The notes beneath the pieces were generated by a model. It ran no database searches. It saw nothing but the letters and a program-made list of their open reading frames with translations, and was not told the origin of the DNA. Shown in pieces: positions 17,980-28,200 of a DNA stretch of 64,000 bases. The DNA is from an uncultured Clostridia bacterium (GTDB lineage: Bacteria > Bacillota > Clostridia > TANB77 > CAG-508). The stretch lies in contig CANQYM010000002.1 in the NCBI GenBank assembly GCA_947628085.1, positions 124,001-188,000 on the forward strand, given 5' to 3'. The position numbers and the translations under genes are program-made. How positions within the stretch are numbered: position 1 is the stretch's first letter; each line of letters opens with the position of its first letter.

Positions 17980-18954
17980 TTATTCAGCAACACTAACTTC
18001 CATACTAAATTTTGCTATTGCATTATCTATTTCTGATTGAATAGTTTCTTCTGGAACTTCATCTCCAACCCCTGAATAGTTTTCCATAACTCTTACTGAA
18101 GAAAATACTAAAGATTGAGATGTATCTCCATCATCTACAAATTTTGGGTATACAATTTGTAAAGTTTTTTCCTCGTTCGGAGCAAGTACAATGCTCATTA
18201 TGTCTGATGGATTTCTAATTTCATTTGGTAGAACCAAAATTGATTCATTTGCTTCTTCTCCATCTGCAACAACTACAGTATAGTTTGATCTATTTGTAAA
18301 TTTAACTTCATAAGTTTCTATACTGTAATTTACAACTTTATGTGTAACATCTATTTTTAAATATTCATTTTCAGAAATGTTTTTTATATCTGAATAGTAA
18401 ATAAAGTTTCCAGCTCCCATTTCTAATCCGTTATCACCATTATAGAAAGTTAATTTTTCTGAAGTATATGCATATGTTGAATTAGTAAGACCTGTTGCTA
18501 ATAAATCATCTGTATATTTTATTTCATATATATATAATCTTTTATTTCCATATTTAACATTTGAGTAATCTTGAATTGAATATGTTTTTGGAGTTGGCAT
18601 TTTTACTAATACATGATCCATAAACTCTGTAACATCATCATGAAATTCATATTTTCTACATTCTTCTGATAACATATTAAATGCTTTTTGATAGTTTCCC
18701 TCGTTGCAATATCCAACATATTCATCAATTAAATCTTCTATTAGTTTTTGCAAACTAGTAGGTGTTGAAGCAGAAGAATCTATAACAGATGTGTGAATAT
18801 CGGCAGTTGTGGTAGCTTTAGGTACACTTCTTCTATTTTTAAGCATCATATTAACAGAAAATATAGCAATCCATATAATAAAGATTATTAAAAGTATTTT
18901 TTTATTTCTTCTAAAAAAGTGTCTAACTTTTAATCTAAGTTCAGTAAAATTCAT
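17980..18954 (-). CDS. Membrane-anchored protein, candidate VirB8/TcpC-like
   Basis: 324 aa. A basic N-terminus (FFRRNKK) is followed by one membrane segment at about 20-38 and a large outer domain. Residues about 70-110 (DLIDEYVGYCNEGNYQKAFNMLSEECRK) resemble the helical entry of an NTF2-like fold, the fold used by VirB8 and TcpC. The second half is beta-rich (FTNRSNYTVVVADG...APNEEKTLQIVYP), like a secreted adhesive or Ig-like domain. It follows the 174-aa protein, which has a similar plan. The VirB8 link is an inference from topology, not a recognised match. Confidence 0.55.
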   Translation of the reverse strand: MNFTELRLKVRHFFRRNKKILLIIFIIWIAIFSVNMMLKNRRSVPKATTTADIHTSVIDSSASTPTSLQKLIEDLIDEYVGYCNEGNYQKAFNMLSEECRKYEFHDDVTEFMDHVLVKMPTPKTYSIQDYSNVKYGNKRLYIYEIKYTDDLLATGLTNSTYAYTSEKLTFYNGDNGLEMGAGNFIYYSDIKNISENEYLKIDVTHKVVNYSIETYEVKFTNRSNYTVVVADGEEANESILVLPNEIRNPSDIMSIVLAPNEEKTLQIVYPKFVDDGDTSQSLVFSSVRVMENYSGVGDEVPEETIQSEIDNAIAKFSMEVSVAE

Positions 18955-18969
18955 AGCTTTACTCCTTTT

Positions 18970-19494
18970 CTAAAATACTTTAAATGATAAATCAAAATCA
19001 TTTAAATCATTTTCTTTTATAATAAAATTCATTTCAATTGATGAATTTTTATCTCCCATCGGATTAGATAAGGTTGACCATAAAACATAAACTTCTCCAT
19101 TTCTTTCAAAGTTTGTATGCTCTACTGATATCATAGTAGGAAACTTAGTTTTTGCATAGTTTTCAAAGTCTGAAAATGTTGGAAAGTAATTTTTTCTAAA
19201 ATCGCTATATAGCATTTCATAAGCTTCTTCATATTTTTTATTTTCCACTGCTGTAATGAAAGAACCAACATAATATTCCATTCTGTCTCTTTCACCCATT
19301 CCGCCTAAATCATTTTTTTTCATTTCGTCTATTTCTTCTTTAATAGCTGTGCTTATTTCCTCATCTGTCATGTTTGAATAATCAACCTTTTTTCCTCTTG
19401 ATGAAATAACACTAATTACTATTAATGCTATAAAAAGAATAATAAAAATTGCAGCAAAAATTGTTAGTACTCTGTCTTTTTTTCTAATCCTCAT
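18970..19494 (-). CDS. Membrane-anchored NTF2-like protein
   Basis: 174 aa. A membrane segment at about 9-30 is followed by a charged linker and a compact domain starting at DRMEYYVGSFITAVENKKYEEAYEMLYSDFRKNYF in two overlapping pieces. This is the usual opening of NTF2-like domains. It precedes the 324-aa protein, whose corresponding region is similar, so they may form a pair. GAGAGG upstream supports the start. Confidence 0.55.
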   Translation of the reverse strand: MRIRKKDRVLTIFAAIFIILFIALIVISVISSRGKKVDYSNMTDEEISTAIKEEIDEMKKNDLGGMGERDRMEYYVGSFITAVENKKYEEAYEMLYSDFRKNYFPTFSDFENYAKTKFPTMISVEHTNFERNGEVYVLWSTLSNPMGDKNSSIEMNFIIKENDLNDFDLSFKVF

Positions 19495-19637
19495 TTTAAA
19501 AACCTCTCTTTTATTTATAAATATCTTTTTTACATAATTTATGTTTTTTAAAGAATTTTTTATTTTATCATAATTTTTATGATTTCTTTTTTTGATTTTA
19601 TCATAAATATTTAAATTTTGTTATATTTTTTAAAATT
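19495..19637 (-). promoter_or_regulatory. Probable internal promoter region
   Basis: This 143-nt gap breaks the otherwise tight operon. On the minus strand it holds two copies of TTATGATAAAAT, each an extended -10-like TGATAAAAT, about 40 bp apart. They probably drive the 174-aa, 324-aa and ABC genes separately. Confidence 0.4.
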
Positions 19638-22367
19638 TTATCCCATAGATGATTCTGTTCTACCCATATTTCTATAAAGTCTATCTATTAATTCATCTAT
19701 ATTCTCGTTATAGCTTGAAAATCTTTCACCTGTACCAGCCACACTTTTTTCCTTGCATAATTTTTCATATTCTCTCATAGATTTAGCTAAACTCTCTTGA
19801 GCTTCTTCAACGGCACTTTGCATCCTTATATTATTTTTTGCTGCCTTATCAACACTATCTCCTGTAGATGTTGCTCTACTCTTTATTCCTGTTTGTTCCA
19901 TTATTCTATCTACCATATCACTAGAAGCTCCGCCTTTTAGAACACTATATTCTATACTTCTTATTATACTATCTCTTGTTCTAACTGCACTATCTTCTGC
20001 ATCTTCTGTTAAAATATTGTCATGGCTAGAATCATGTTCGTCACCTGACTGCATCATTTTTAACTTCATTATTAATTGTAATATTTCATTTTTCTTCTTC
20101 TGCAATTCAGAAGCATTTGGTCCATTTAATCTTCTAGCTATTCTTGCTTTAGTTGCTGCTTCTGTATAGAAACTATCTAATTCTTTTCTAGATTGATCTC
20201 TTTTTTTAGCATATTCTAATGCAGAAGTATATTTTTGTGCTTCACTTTCAGCTGCTTCTTCTTTCTTTCTTGCTGCTTCATATTTTTCTTTTGCATCTTT
20301 ATATTGTTTATAAGCAGCATTTGATTTCTTATTTGCTTCGTCTAGTCTTCTCTTTTCTCTTTCTTTTCTTGGTTTTCCTTTTCTAAAGCCTTTTTTCATA
20401 GCATCTTTAGCTGCTTTTTGTTCTGCCATTGCTGCTTCACTTGCTTTACGTGCTTCTTCTAATTCTTCAGCTAATTTTTTAGTTTCTTCTTGTGCTGCTT
20501 TGTGTGCTTCATTTGCTGAATTTAATTTTTCCTTTGCGTCTTCTACTGATATATCATTTCCAACTCCTAATTTATCTAACTCACCACTTGCTTGACTTAA
20601 TGCATCTTCTAATTCTTGATGATCTGCTTTTTCTAAATCTTCCATATTATCTTTTTGCTCTGCTGCTAATGATCCTGTACTAGAACTAAAGAATTCTTCT
20701 GAGCCTTCTGCAATAGCCATTCTAGTCGCATTGGCTTCCATCAATCCCGTAGTTCCTGTTGCATAAGCCATAGCCATTCCCATCATTCCTAATGCACGTG
20801 GTACACTATTTTTAACGTGATTTCTAGCAAAATTCATTGCTTTTTGTAAATTGCCATCTTTTCCTTCTTGTCCTTTTGGCTTCTTTTCTGTGAATTTTCC
20901 TTTTAATGTTTTTGCTTTATCTTTTAAAGTGGTCGCTTTTTCTTTTGCACTTGATAATCCTTTTCCAATTTCTGAATCTTTAAATTTATTTAATAAATCT
21001 TGACTAGTTTCTCCTAATTTTTGTCCTATTTGAGTACCTTTCAAATAATTTCCTACTTTAGAAGCATCTGAACCTACTGCACTTGTGAAACTTTTAACTC
21101 CATTTTTAGCCGTATTAATTCCTCTTCTTGCAGAACCACCAATTTTTTTTGCATTACTTAATACTGCCATTGTAGCTACTGCTCCTGCTGCCATTGATGT
21201 TTTTGAGTTATCATCTGCAAATCCAAATATTTTTCTTATCATTTGCTCGCCATCATTTACAAATTTCAAGCAAAGTATTACAAGAAAACCAGCTGCCAAT
21301 TGATTATATGTAAGTACTTTATCAATACCATATGCTGTAGTTAATAGATTCATTGCTGTTTGTATTAATGCTAAATACATAATACAATGAAATGGTTGCA
21401 TTATAACTGTGAATATAAACTCTTTTAACCAATTATTTAAAGCTTGTGCTTTTCCATCTCCCATTTTATCTATTGAATATGTTATAGATATAAGTGGTGA
21501 TATTATAATAAGAAATCCTACTTTTAACATACGATTTATATATGCTATAAGGAAAAATATTGTTTGTCCAATGATTGCGCAAAATATAAAAACTGAAACT
21601 ATACTATCTATACCAACACCTATTAATCCCTGGCCGGCTAATGTATTCATAAATTCGTTAAAAGTATCTCCATTAATTGCTGTTGTCATTTTTCTTAAAG
21701 CAATTACTACTGCATCATTTCCATACACAACAGCCATTATCAAATATTGCAATAAGAATATAAGTAGTAAACTACAAACCCAATCTACTAACATTTTTTT
21801 ATATCTTGCTCTATCATCTGCTACTGATGATAAAGCCATTCTTATTCCAACATATATTAACACACATAATAATATCATTAAAGATATAAATCTTGTAATA
21901 TAATACCACGTAGATACAGATTTTCTTAATATTTGTACAAAATTATCACTTCCTTGATCTATATCAAAAAAGTTAACACTTAATATTTCGTACTTATTAT
22001 CACCAGTAGGAGCACCATTCATTTTTGCACTTGTACTAAAGAAAATATCAAAAGGTGTCATATAAGTAGATTTTTCTTCTTCTTTAAAATTATCTGTATT
22101 TGTGCTAGTAGAATTTCCCAACTTTGCAATTCCACGCGTTATTTGATTTATAATATAAGAAAATCCAATCATTAAAGCTCTAGGTATCCATAATATAATT
22201 GAAACTATACCACCAGTTAAATTTGTTATTAAGTTTAATGTTTCCGCCGGTATAACAGATTCATTAATAGTATTTGTTTCAGCAAAAACAGTGCTTGAAC
22301 AACAATATTCAAACATTAATATGAAAACTATTAAAATTATAAAGATTTTTTTAATAATTTTTTTCAT
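19638..22367 (-). CDS. VirB6/TrbL-like membrane protein with long coiled-coil tail
   Basis: 909 aa. A signal-like N-terminus is followed by six or more hydrophobic segments up to about residue 380. Family landmarks shared with three neighbours are LIYVGIRMALSSVADDRARYKKMLVDW, in pieces, and ITYSIDKMGDGKAQALNNWLKE with MQPFHCIMY. The remaining 500 residues are soluble and Lys/Glu/Ala-rich, with a coiled coil at about 600-740 (KLAEELEEARKASEAAMAEQ, KYEAARKKEEAAESEAQK). VirB6 proteins form the inner-membrane channel of T4SSs. The long tail is unusual and may bind substrate or partner. Last gene of the main run, 2 nt after the frameshifted paralogue. Confidence 0.78.
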   Translation of the reverse strand: MKKIIKKIFIILIVFILMFEYCCSSTVFAETNTINESVIPAETLNLITNLTGGIVSIILWIPRALMIGFSYIINQITRGIAKLGNSTSTNTDNFKEEEKSTYMTPFDIFFSTSAKMNGAPTGDNKYEILSVNFFDIDQGSDNFVQILRKSVSTWYYITRFISLMILLCVLIYVGIRMALSSVADDRARYKKMLVDWVCSLLLIFLLQYLIMAVVYGNDAVVIALRKMTTAINGDTFNEFMNTLAGQGLIGVGIDSIVSVFIFCAIIGQTIFFLIAYINRMLKVGFLIIISPLISITYSIDKMGDGKAQALNNWLKEFIFTVIMQPFHCIMYLALIQTAMNLLTTAYGIDKVLTYNQLAAGFLVILCLKFVNDGEQMIRKIFGFADDNSKTSMAAGAVATMAVLSNAKKIGGSARRGINTAKNGVKSFTSAVGSDASKVGNYLKGTQIGQKLGETSQDLLNKFKDSEIGKGLSSAKEKATTLKDKAKTLKGKFTEKKPKGQEGKDGNLQKAMNFARNHVKNSVPRALGMMGMAMAYATGTTGLMEANATRMAIAEGSEEFFSSSTGSLAAEQKDNMEDLEKADHQELEDALSQASGELDKLGVGNDISVEDAKEKLNSANEAHKAAQEETKKLAEELEEARKASEAAMAEQKAAKDAMKKGFRKGKPRKEREKRRLDEANKKSNAAYKQYKDAKEKYEAARKKEEAAESEAQKYTSALEYAKKRDQSRKELDSFYTEAATKARIARRLNGPNASELQKKKNEILQLIMKLKMMQSGDEHDSSHDNILTEDAEDSAVRTRDSIIRSIEYSVLKGGASSDMVDRIMEQTGIKSRATSTGDSVDKAAKNNIRMQSAVEEAQESLAKSMREYEKLCKEKSVAGTGERFSSYNENIDELIDRLYRNMGRTESSMG

Positions 22368-22369
22368 TT

Positions 22370-25235
22370 TTAATGTGTTCCTCCACCATTTGGTCTTCTA
22401 TATCTGTTTTTTAAATCTTCTACTTGACCTAGTTCTTGCTCCAATCTAATTCTTTGGGCCGTAATTTCTGTGTGATCTTTTATTCCTTCCATTTCGCCTC
22501 TTTTTAATCGATCATTTGCTTCATTAATATATTTATTATAGTCATTTTGTAATCTTGTAAGTTGTCCATCTACTATTCCTTGTGCTTCTTTTGCTGTAGC
22601 TCCAGCTAACTTATCAACCATATCTTGATATTCTTTTCTCATTCTTTCTACAGCTCTATCAAATTCTAAGTCTTGAACTTTTGCTCTTGCAGCCTCTATT
22701 TGATTTAATCTAGCTATTAAATCGGTTTTAGCTCTTTCATCAGTTTCTCTTTCAATATCTCTAGTTGTTCTATCTATCTCTCTATCACATTCTTTATAAA
22801 ATGCTCTTAAATCAGCTTCATTTCTGCTTTCTACAAACTCTCTTGCACTATCATCGCTAGGTGCAACAAATTTTTCTTCTCTTCCATCTTGTCCTGCTGT
22901 TATAGCAACAGCACTATCTAAGAATTCTCTACCTGTTATATATGAGCTATCTGTAGATGATGTATTAGAAGTACCGTGATAAGATTTAGCTACACTAGAT
23001 ATGAATGCATCTGGAGAAAATCCTATATCTCCCGCTTGTTTCATAGTGTCATAAATTCCTTTTTCTTGTGTAAAATTAGCCAAATTCTTTGCCGCATCTG
23101 TTACTCCATTAAAGTTAGGATCCGCTGCTGAAATTCCATTAGCAGCTAAAGCGTTACTTACTATACTATTAATATCTGCAGAAGGATCTTTTGCAATTGC
23201 TTTTTGAATGGTATTTCTTATATTTGTTTTTAATTTTTCCTTACCTGATACTCGTAATGCATCTTCTAATTCTTTCATTATTTTATCTAATTCATCAGTT
23301 CCCTCAAATTTACTACCATTTATTGCTATTTCGTTCATCTTACCATAAGCTGCAGTTGTTCCTGAAATTCCTAATCCTTGCAATCTTTGAATTACATCTT
23401 TTTTTAATGTGTTTGTACTGCTTTTCATGAATTCTTCTGTACCTCTATAAGCTCCAACACCTGTTAGTACTCCTTGTGATGCACTTCCTGTAGATCCATA
23501 TACACCTGAACCAAAAGCAACACCTGTTCCAACTGCCATAGAAAATTTTGCATATTTTCCTAATTCTTTCAATGTTTCTGATTGCTTTAAGACATTTCTA
23601 GCGCTATTCAATCCTCCTCTAACAGATTTAATTACTTTGTGTCTTTTATTATTTGCTTGTTCTCTATCTTTTTTACTTGCTTTTGAAGCTTTTCTAGCTT
23701 CTTGTGCTACCTCCAATCTTGCTTTTGCCAATGCCTCATTTTGCTTCATCCCATTTTGCATAAATTCTTTTGCTCTATCTTTCACTGCTTGATCATTTTC
23801 ACTTACTGCAACACCATATCTTTTCTTTTCTTCTTTTTCTGTTTCTCTCTTATAATCTTCTGTTCTAACATCAGATTTTATTTCATCTAAAGACTTTCCT
23901 TCTCCTCTTCCAGATAACATTCTTGCTGTTGCTATTGCTTCAACTCTTCCTGTTGATAATAAATTTTTTGCTCTTATTCCTGCATCTTTTACACCTGTTA
24001 CAGCTTTTCTTGTTGTTTTTCCAATGCTTTTTCCTTTTGATGCTGCAACTGCTGCAACTGCCATACCAGCTGCTAAAGATGTATGCTCATTATCATCTGC
24101 AAATGCAAAAATTTTTCTTACTATTTTCTCGCCTTCTCTTATAAAATTTATACATAAAATAGCAATTATTCCGGCTGCAATTGCTTCTAATCCAGTTTCT
24201 TCTGAATTTTCAAGTATTTGACTTGCAGCGCCTACAAATACCATATAAATTATACAGTGAAATGGTTGAATTAATATTGAAAATACATATTCCTTAAGCC
24301 AAGTATTTAATGCTTGAGCTTTTCCATCTCCCATTTTATCTATTGAATATGTTAAAGTAATAAGAGGTGAGATTATTATTAAAAATGCTAGTTTAAGCAT
24401 ACGATTAAAATATGATATAAAAAGTCCAAAAGTTTGAAATACAAGCATACAATATATTATTGTTGCTGAAATGGCCTCTATACTCACTCCGAAGAGCTTC
24501 CTTTCCCATATTATCAATAAAGTCACTAAATGATTTTACACTTGCTACATTTCTAATTGCATCAACAATTGCATTATTTACATATATTGTAAACAAAATT
24601 ATATATTGTAAAACAAAAATTATTGCTAAGCTTACTACCCAATCTACAAGCATTTTTTTATAAGAAGCTTTTTGCTGTGCAGATACTGTTGATAAAGCCA
24701 TTCTAATTCCTACATATATTAATATACATAATAGTATTGCTGCAGCAATGTTTCTCATTGCATAATACCAGAATGCTATGCCTGCTCTAAATTTATATAA
24801 AACGGAACCTTGGTTGAGATTGTCTATTTTAAAGAAATTAATATTTAATAATTGAATATTATTATTACTATCAGTATTAAATAAAACATCATCTGGTGAC
24901 AAAGTAATATCGCTACCACTAGAACCATTATTATTAGTATCTGTAATATTAGCTACTACACCCATTAATGAACTAACTCCAAAACCAATTGCCATTGCTA
25001 CTAACCTTATTGGCCAGGTAAATAAGCCTACAACTGTACCTAATAATTTTTCTAATGTATCTCTTATAAAATTTTTACCATTTCCGCTATTGGGATCTGG
25101 ATCGGATGTAGCAACACCAGGCTCACCTGCATACACAAAGATAGGAGAAAAGTTTCCTATAAAGAAATTATTTAAAATTAACAATATTAACATACAAATT
25201 AATAATTTTTTTAACATTTCTACTGTTTTTTTCAA
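22370..25235 (-). pseudogene. VirB6/TrbL-like protein, interrupted by a frameshift
   Basis: Two overlapping reading frames (25235-24405 and 24526-22370) together make one protein of about 950 aa that matches the neighbours. The first part has the signal peptide and LIYVGIRMALSTVSAQQKASYKK; the second has ITYSIDKMGDGKAQALNTWLKE. Alignment with the 909-aa paralogue (GQGLIGVGID) shows the join should read GKEALFGVSIEA. Adding one T in GCTCTTCGG, at about 24491-24497, restores it. The start is a TTG after GGAGGTAAAAAGCT. The tail is charged and coiled. This may be a real disruption, phase variation or a sequencing error. Confidence 0.75.
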
Positions 25236-25252
25236 AGCTTTTTACCTCCCTC

Positions 25253-28200
25253 CTACTCGTGTTTTAATAGTTTTCTTTTTGTTTCACTCAAATCTACAAT
25301 TGGTCCGCTCATTGTTAAGTCCCTGGTTGCTCTATCCACTTCTCTTCTTTTTACATGTAAACCTTTTTCCAATTCTCGTATTCTTTTTCTTTCTCTTATT
25401 TGATCTTCTGTATAATGATCTGTTCTAAGTTCAAAATTTGCATCTGCAAAAATTTCTGGATTTTCTTGTGCATATTTCTTTATTTCTAAATCATCTCTAA
25501 AGTAATCCACCCTAGCTTCTGCCTTTGCCTTTGTTGCTTTTTGAAATTTATAAGAACCTTTTTTTATTCCTACTTCTTCTACTGCTAGGTTATTTATTTC
25601 TTCTAGTTGTTTTCTTAAGAATAACATTTCTAGTACTTTACTAGATTCATCTGAAGCTATTTCTACTTCTTTTCCACTTGTTTTAATAACTCCACCAGTT
25701 CTTTTAATACGATTTACTTGTTCTATTAAGCTTTCTGTTGGATCTAATTCTTCTGAATCAAAAGACATTTCTAATACTTGTCTTAGTTTTTGTTTTCTTC
25801 TTACTACACTGCTACTTACTTGTGCTATAGCTTGTTGTTTCTTAGAAAATCCTTTTGTATGAGTTACTTTTTTAGCTGTTTCTAGTCCAAGCAAATATGC
25901 CGTTATTTTAGTTTTAAATTCTTGTCTTTCTTGTTCTGTTAGTGGTTTTCTTCTTTCTTGTCTATCACTAAAATGTTTACGATTTCTTTCAGTTCTTGAA
26001 TTTTGTTGTGTTTCTTCTGGTCTTTCTTGGCCTTCTGGGCTTTCTGGATTTTCTATAGGATTTTCTGGATTTTCTGCAGGACTTTCAGCAGGATTTTCTT
26101 TCACTTTTACCCTTGAATTTTTTCTCTTTTCGTTTACTTTTTCTAGTACTTCTTCTGCTTTAATTTGAGTAAAATCAGAAATTCCTTTTTCTCTTGATAT
26201 TTCTCCTACTGCTTGTTTTATGAATTGTTGATCTTCTTCACCAATTCCTTTTAGCTCTTTAGCAGCAATTTCTAATTTAGCATTTGCTATCTCTGCTTTT
26301 TCTTTTAAAGTAGTTCTTAATTCTCTCTTTCCAGCTTTAAATACTATCTCTGCCCTTTGGTTATCTTTAATTACACCAGCAAGTGCTAATCTTGCAGTTA
26401 ATTGTCTTGTTGCTTCATCTAATTTTGCCTCGCTTTCCATATCTAAAACTTCACCATCAGACATAGATATTAGAATATTATCTATTTCTTTATCAATTAA
26501 TGCTATTTCTACATCTGTTAAATGGCTACTTGGACTAATATGTTTACGAACCACTGAATCGTCAATTTCATCATCTTTAAACTTTCTTCTTAATTCATTT
26601 TCAAATCTTTCTTGTTGTCTTTCTTCATCTGTTGCAGATTTTACAATTGCTCTTAAATCTCCTGTTTTAGGATCATACTCATATCCAAGAGATTTATATA
26701 ATTTTTTTACATATGCCGTTTCCTCAGAGTCTAAGTGTTCATTTCTCTCATCTATAATTACAGACATTCTGGCTTGTGTTTCTGCATTAATAATATTTAA
26801 TGTTTCTGTTTTAAATTCCTTTTCTTGAGCCTTTTCTTGTTTTGCCCAATGCTGATCTAAATCTCTAAGTCCTTGTCCAATATTTGTTCTTGCTGTAAAT
26901 CTTTTAGTTACAAATCCTGCTCCTTGAGCTGCCACTGAAACTCCTGCTCCCACTAAAGCTGCTGGTACAATTGCAGCTCCTGCTCCTATACCAGCTAGAG
27001 CTCCTGCAGCTGTTCCTGCCAAGGTTACGGCTCCTCTTATTTTCATATTTCTATATTTAGCTCTAGTTCTTACAGACTGACGTACTAAATCATCATGCTC
27101 TTTTTTAGCTCTTTTTAAAGCAATTTTTTCCATATTTTTTATTGTTGGAATTCCAAATCTATTAAATGTATATGTTCCTTTATATGAGCTTACATGTGAT
27201 GATCTTCCTAAACCTTTATGTGTTAAAACCGCTCCTGAGGCTAACAATCCCATACCTACTTTAGGATTTGCAACAAGAGTTCCCATTCCTAAAAATAAGC
27301 TTGCCATGCCTCCAAAAGTTCCACCTACTAATCCCATTTGTTTTTTTAGTAAGTCTTTATCTTCTTTTGTAAGTCCTAAAAAGTTAGATGGTTTTAATTG
27401 ATTGTAAAGTCCAGTTCCATCATTTACAATTTTTCCAGTTTTAGGATCTCTATATCTATGTCCATATATGCCACCGTAACTATCTCTTGCAAAGGCAAAA
27501 AATGATCTTACTTTACCAGATAGTCCGGTATGTCCGCCTTGAGGTGGTGTAAATTCAAATATATTATCTATATCTATTATTCTTTCAAATTTTGCACCCA
27601 CAATTTTTGCTGTAGAAGGAGTTGTTAATTTTTCATATCTTTCATATTCATTTAATGCATTTAAATATTTTGCATATGCTGAATCACGTTCTTCATCTGT
27701 TTTAGCATTTAATACTGCTTGCTTTGCTTTATCTAGGTTTCCTTTTAGTGTTTTTTTACCAATACCAAGTAACTCTCTATCACTTCTTTTTGGTAATCCA
27801 GCTGAGTTAAGCTCTGGACGATTTTTTCTTCTCCTTGAAGAACTGCCTGAACCTTCATATGTACTATCATATGTACCATCATCTAAACTTCCTTCAGATA
27901 GTCTAGGAGAGCCATCATACGTTGGTTCAAATGATGCATCTGCACTTCCATCACCTGAAGAATCACTGTTGCTTGAACTTCTTCCTAAGGATTGAGCTCC
28001 TTTTTTAATTCCACCTATTGCTACAAAAGGTGCTGCTACTGCAGCCTTTCCAATACCTTTTGCTAATTTTGTATATGGTGTGTTTCCTAATGTTTTTATA
28101 GCAGCTTTTCCTCCAATAGCTGTATCTCTAACTGTTGATTTTAAGTTTTCTGCAGCGTTATTTGCTTCTTCTACAAATCCACCTTGTATTTTAAATATTT

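Noticed and set aside
20492..20683. Leu-rich plus-strand ORFs inside the VirB6 genes (also 23923-24144, 10873-11106)
   Set aside because: Low-complexity antisense shadows of coiled-coil or Lys/Glu-rich coding sequence, with no ribosome sites.
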